9,067 nucleotides of DNA, taken from assembly GCA_002509495.1 (NCBI GenBank), contig DAEV01000099.1:1-9067 (forward strand). The letters are read 5' to 3'. The translations under genes were made by a program, and so were the position numbers. Positions 6,502 to 9,067 of the stretch are shown here, piece by piece. Origin of the DNA: Methanolinea sp. UBA473 (GTDB lineage: Archaea; Halobacteriota; Methanomicrobia; Methanomicrobiales; Methanospirillaceae). Below the pieces are notes generated by a model, which saw only the letters and a list, made by a program, of their open reading frames with translations, was not told the DNA's origin and made no database searches. Numbering within the stretch: position 1 is the first letter of the stretch; each line of letters starts with the position of its first letter.

Positions 6502-7983
6502 ATGGCTGCCGAACAGGAGATAAATGCCGCGATTTTGAAGATCCTCAAGTTCAGCCAGCGGGGATTGACTGTCACCGATATCTCAAAAAAGATCAGGCAT
6601 AACCGGAATTTGACCGCAAAGCAACTCGAGATTCTCCGGGCAGAGGGAAAGGTGGATGTCCGGAAGATCGGGAGCGCCAGGGTTTTTTCCCTCTCGCAGC
6701 GAGTTCCGCTCTCCGCATTCCTCTGCTTCACCAGGAATATGATCCTGATCCTGGACAGGAACCTGACCGTCGTCCAGGCAAACGATCAGTACCTGGGACT
6801 GGCAGATCTCACGAAAGAGGAACTGGTCGGCCGGAACATCCTTGCGGGGACGTTTCCCATCGTATCCAGTCCCGAAGCACTCGGGATCATCCAGTCGACC
6901 GAGAAAGAGCAGGTCATCGCAGACATACGCTTTGTTAAGGGCAAGGACGAGCTTTTTTACAAAATGGAAGTGATCCCGACGACATTTGAGGCGGGGGATA
7001 CGGGGCTCACGGTTGTCATCGAGGATATCACCGAGAAGAAGCGTCACCTGAAAAATATGGAGTTCCTGGCCAGGACTGCGATGGAACTTGTCGATCTCCC
7101 ACCAGAGACCGATATCTACCAGTATATTGCGGAACGACTGGTGGAACTTGTCCCCGATAATCCGCGGTATTATATCCATTCCTATGACGAAGTGAAGAGA
7201 GAGTTCTCATTTCGTGCCGTGAAGAGTGAAGCAGTCCGCCAGGCAGTAAAAGCACTGGCCGGGTTTGATCCTGTCGGGAAGGTATTTCCAATTGAGAATT
7301 TCTTTTTTGCAGCACCATTCTTTGAAAGTGCGGCCAGCTTCAAAGACATGCGGGAGATGCATTTTCGACCCTTTTACGAGGATGAGGAATACTCCTTTTA
7401 TGATGCCTGTGCCCATATTTTTTCAGAGGATCTCTGTAAAGTTTTTTTGCGAGAGTTCAAAATTGCAAAGCTCTATCTTACAGGCCTGGTATGGCAGGAC
7501 CAGCTCTTCGGCCTTGTCGGGATCATTCTTGGGCCTGACGAGAACCTTGAGAACAGGCAGGCGATCGAGTCGTTCCTTCGACAGGCATCAATTGCGATCG
7601 CCAGACGGATGACCGAAGGACGACTATCACGGAGCGAACAGCGGTTTACTGATTTGGTAACTTCCCTGGATCTCCCGGCCTTCGCGATCGAGCAGGGTGG
7701 TCGGATCAGCCTCGTTAACCCGGGGTTCACAGATACGTTTGGTTATTCCGAAGAGGATATCCCGACTCTGGAAACATGGTTCGAAAAGGCGTTTCCCGAC
7801 CCTGGATATGGAAAGGAGGCGTTCTCTGCAGTGAACTGCAATCAACGGGCTTCAAGCAATCTCCCGGATGGGACATTTACAGTACGATGCAAGGGAGGGG
7901 AGATGAGAAACGTAGGAATCCGGCCTATTCACCTCTCCGACGGGAATCAGGTCGTGACGTTGCATGTAAAAGACGGGCGGTGA
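6502..7983 (+). CDS. wHTH-PAS-GAF-like-PAS regulator, copy 1
   Basis: This encodes a 493-residue protein with no signal peptide or membrane segment, likely a cytoplasmic one-component transcription regulator or sensor. Residues 1-68 form a winged helix: ILKFSQRGLTVTDISKK is followed by a recognition-helix region (N34-E48) and a wing, VDVRKIGSARVFSLSQRV. Residues 72-180 form a PAS domain ending in the usual VVIEDITEKKR. Residues 185-370 look like a GAF-type sensor domain, ending IESFLRQASIAIARR; it holds C303, H305 and C312. Residues 378-492 form a second PAS domain (FTDTFGYSEEDI), after which the protein simply stops. There is no histidine-kinase, receiver or cyclase domain, so the winged helix is the only visible output. 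The ligand is unknown. The closest relative is the next gene, which aligns without a gap over its 360 visible residues. From memory, this architecture is common in Methanomicrobiales. Confidence 0.85.
   Translation: MAAEQEINAAILKILKFSQRGLTVTDISKKIRHNRNLTAKQLEILRAEGKVDVRKIGSARVFSLSQRVPLSAFLCFTRNMILILDRNLTVVQANDQYLGLADLTKEELVGRNILAGTFPIVSSPEALGIIQSTEKEQVIADIRFVKGKDELFYKMEVIPTTFEAGDTGLTVVIEDITEKKRHLKNMEFLARTAMELVDLPPETDIYQYIAERLVELVPDNPRYYIHSYDEVKREFSFRAVKSEAVRQAVKALAGFDPVGKVFPIENFFFAAPFFESAASFKDMREMHFRPFYEDEEYSFYDACAHIFSEDLCKVFLREFKIAKLYLTGLVWQDQLFGLVGIILGPDENLENRQAIESFLRQASIAIARRMTEGRLSRSEQRFTDLVTSLDLPAFAIEQGGRISLVNPGFTDTFGYSEEDIPTLETWFEKAFPDPGYGKEAFSAVNCNQRASSNLPDGTFTVRCKGGEMRNVGIRPIHLSDGNQVVTLHVKDGR
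6542..6876 (+). repeat. Near-identical direct repeat, first copy
   Basis: This 335-base block covers codons 14-125 of regulator copy 1, that is, most of the winged helix and the first half of the PAS domain. It matches 8027-8361 with seven substitutions and no gaps (about 98% identity by eye); six are silent and one changes L37 to S. The offset is exactly 1485 bases, so the repeat is in frame. The following 225 bases are only about 80% identical. Confidence 0.95.
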
Positions 7984-7984
7984 T
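7979..7984 (+). promoter_or_regulatory. Shine-Dalgarno of regulator copy 2, overlapping the stop codon of copy 1
   Basis: GGTGAT matches the 3' part of the archaeal anti-Shine-Dalgarno complement (AGGAGGTGAT). It contains the TGA stop of copy 1 and ends two bases before the ATG at 7987. This arrangement favours translational coupling of the two copies on one mRNA, although the spacing is short. Confidence 0.5.
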
Positions 7985-7986
7985 CT

Positions 7987-9067
7987 ATGACTGCCGGACA
8001 GGAGATAACTACTGCCATCGGTAAGGTCCTCAAGTTCAGCCAGCGGGGATTGACTGTCACCGATATCTCAAAAAAGATCAGGCATAACCGGAACTCGACC
8101 GCAAAGCAACTCGAGATTCTCCGGGCAGAGGGAAAGGTGGATGTCCGGAAGATCGGGAGTGCCAGGGTTTTTTCCCTCTCGCAGCGAGTTCCGCTCTCCG
8201 CATTCCTCTGTTTCACCAGGAATATGATCCTGATCCTGGACAGGAACCTGACCGTCGTCCAGGCAAACGACCAGTACCTGGGACTGGCAGATCTCACGAA
8301 AGAGGAACTGGTCGGCCGGAACATCCTTGCGGGGACGTTTCCCATCGTGTCCAGCCCCGAAACCCTTGGGATTCTACGATCCACCGGGATGGAGCAGGTC
8401 ATCACAGATATACGATTCGTCAAAGGCAGGGATGAGTTCTTCTACAAGATGGAGGTGATCCCGACAACATTCGAGGCCGGGGATACGGGGCTCACTGTCG
8501 TCCTCGAAGATATCACCGAAAAGAGGCGGCATTTGAGGAACATGGAGTTCCTGGCCAGGACCGCGATGGAACTCGTCGACCTCCCTCCTGATTCCGATAT
8601 TTATCTCTATATTGCAGAACGATTAAAAGAGCTACTCACTGATTTTCCCCAATTTTATATCCATTCCTATGACGAAGTGAAGAGAGAGTTCTTCATGCGT
8701 GCCCTGGAAGGTGAGGCCGTCCGGCGGGGAGCTGCAACTATGGCGGGGTATGACCTTGTAGGCATGAAATTTCCCGTCGAAGATTTCTTCTACGCCGCCC
8801 CGTTCTTTGAGAGCGCAGCAACGTTCAAGAACATGCGCGAAATGCATTTTCGTCCGTTATATGCAGAAGAGGAGATCTCTTTTTACGATTCCTGTGCCCA
8901 CATTTTCACGGAAGAGGTGTGCGATACATTCCTGCGGACATTCAATATCGGAAAGATCTATCTGACCGGCCTGGTGTGGCAGGACAGGCTCTTCGGCCTT
9001 GTCGGGATCTTCCATGGCCCAGGGGAAACCCTCGAGAACAAACAGGCGATCGAGTCGTTCCTCCGCC
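7987..9067 (+). CDS. wHTH-PAS-GAF-like regulator, copy 2 (3' end outside window)
   Basis: The reading frame opens at ATG 7987, three bases after the stop of copy 1, and stays open for 360 codons to the window end. It aligns residue for residue, without gaps, with copy 1: winged helix (1-68), PAS domain (72-180) and most of the GAF-like domain (185-360). The winged-helix and early-PAS residues 14-125 differ at only two positions or fewer (L37 to S is the clear one), whereas the sensor part diverges strongly, for example residues 214-222 and 237-262. C303, H305 and C312 of the GAF-like domain are kept (DSCAHIFTEEVC). Given copy 1, a second PAS domain and then a stop may follow beyond the window, but a different output domain cannot be excluded. 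Shared DNA-binding residues imply that both copies could recognise the same DNA sites while sensing different inputs. Confidence 0.88.
   Translation, partial: MTAGQEITTAIGKVLKFSQRGLTVTDISKKIRHNRNSTAKQLEILRAEGKVDVRKIGSARVFSLSQRVPLSAFLCFTRNMILILDRNLTVVQANDQYLGLADLTKEELVGRNILAGTFPIVSSPETLGILRSTGMEQVITDIRFVKGRDEFFYKMEVIPTTFEAGDTGLTVVLEDITEKRRHLRNMEFLARTAMELVDLPPDSDIYLYIAERLKELLTDFPQFYIHSYDEVKREFFMRALEGEAVRRGAATMAGYDLVGMKFPVEDFFYAAPFFESAATFKNMREMHFRPLYAEEEISFYDSCAHIFTEEVCDTFLRTFNIGKIYLTGLVWQDRLFGLVGIFHGPGETLENKQAIESFLR
8027..8361 (+). repeat. Near-identical direct repeat, second copy
   Basis: This is the partner of the block at 6542-6876, covering codons 14-125 of regulator copy 2. The left edge is at codon 14, after a more diverged stretch of about 40 bases. 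The right edge is abrupt, within the PAS domain just after the codon for E125. Confidence 0.95.

Noticed and set aside
6542..8361. Mobile element or CRISPR-type repeat as the source of the long direct repeat
   Set aside because: The repeat is in frame inside two homologous genes with an exact 1485-base offset, no inverted ends, no target-site duplication and no transposase, so it reflects tandem gene duplication.
6480..8423. Two minus-strand frames (6480-6731 and 7947-8423) that share a nearly identical protein segment and look like a conserved gene pair
   Set aside because: Both are antisense to the near-identical tract of the tandem regulators, so their similarity is a by-product of the duplicated plus-strand sequence.

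Overview
The window looks like chromosomal DNA from a methanogenic archaeon, most likely of the Methanomicrobiales (Methanoregula or Methanosphaerula type). The main support is a tandem pair of regulators with an N-terminal winged helix, a PAS domain and a GAF-like domain. From memory this architecture is typical of that order. Supporting signs are a short (about 410 residue) ThiC-family protein, an archaeal TATA element just before the first regulator (6468-6475), perfect archaeal Shine-Dalgarno matches (AAGGAGGT, GGTGAT), and several genes with no Shine-Dalgarno that may be leaderless. The assignment rests on recognition, not on a database search.

Layout. (1) 1-764: the 5' end of a TerC/DUF475-type membrane protein gene on the minus strand (cut by the window edge) is divergent from a small TerB-like gene on the plus strand. 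(2) 1018-2244: a ThiC-family radical SAM enzyme whose metal-site motif differs from textbook ThiC. (3) 2334-4892: a complete PMCA-like calcium P-type ATPase. (4) 5057-6250: a CPA2-type cation/proton antiporter without a regulatory C-terminal domain. (5) 6502-9067: two tandem, in-register copies of a wHTH-PAS-GAF-like regulator separated by 3 bases; the second runs off the window end.

How the genes may fit together. TerB-like and TerC-family proteins have been linked to metal or calcium stress, and here they lie within a few kilobases of a calcium pump and a cation/proton antiporter. All three transport genes and the regulator pair could belong to an ion-homeostasis and sensing neighbourhood, but gaps of 89-262 bases, separate promoter-like elements and the ThiC-family gene in between mean this is inference from proximity only.

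The most notable structural signal is in the regulator pair. A 335-base block (6542-6876 and 8027-8361) is about 98% identical between copies, while the adjoining 225 bases are only about 80% identical. Six of the seven differences in the block are silent. That sharp edge suggests recent gene conversion of the DNA-binding domain and the first part of the PAS domain, leaving the rest of the sensor regions free to diverge. No RNA genes, CRISPR arrays, insertion sequences or attachment sites were seen.
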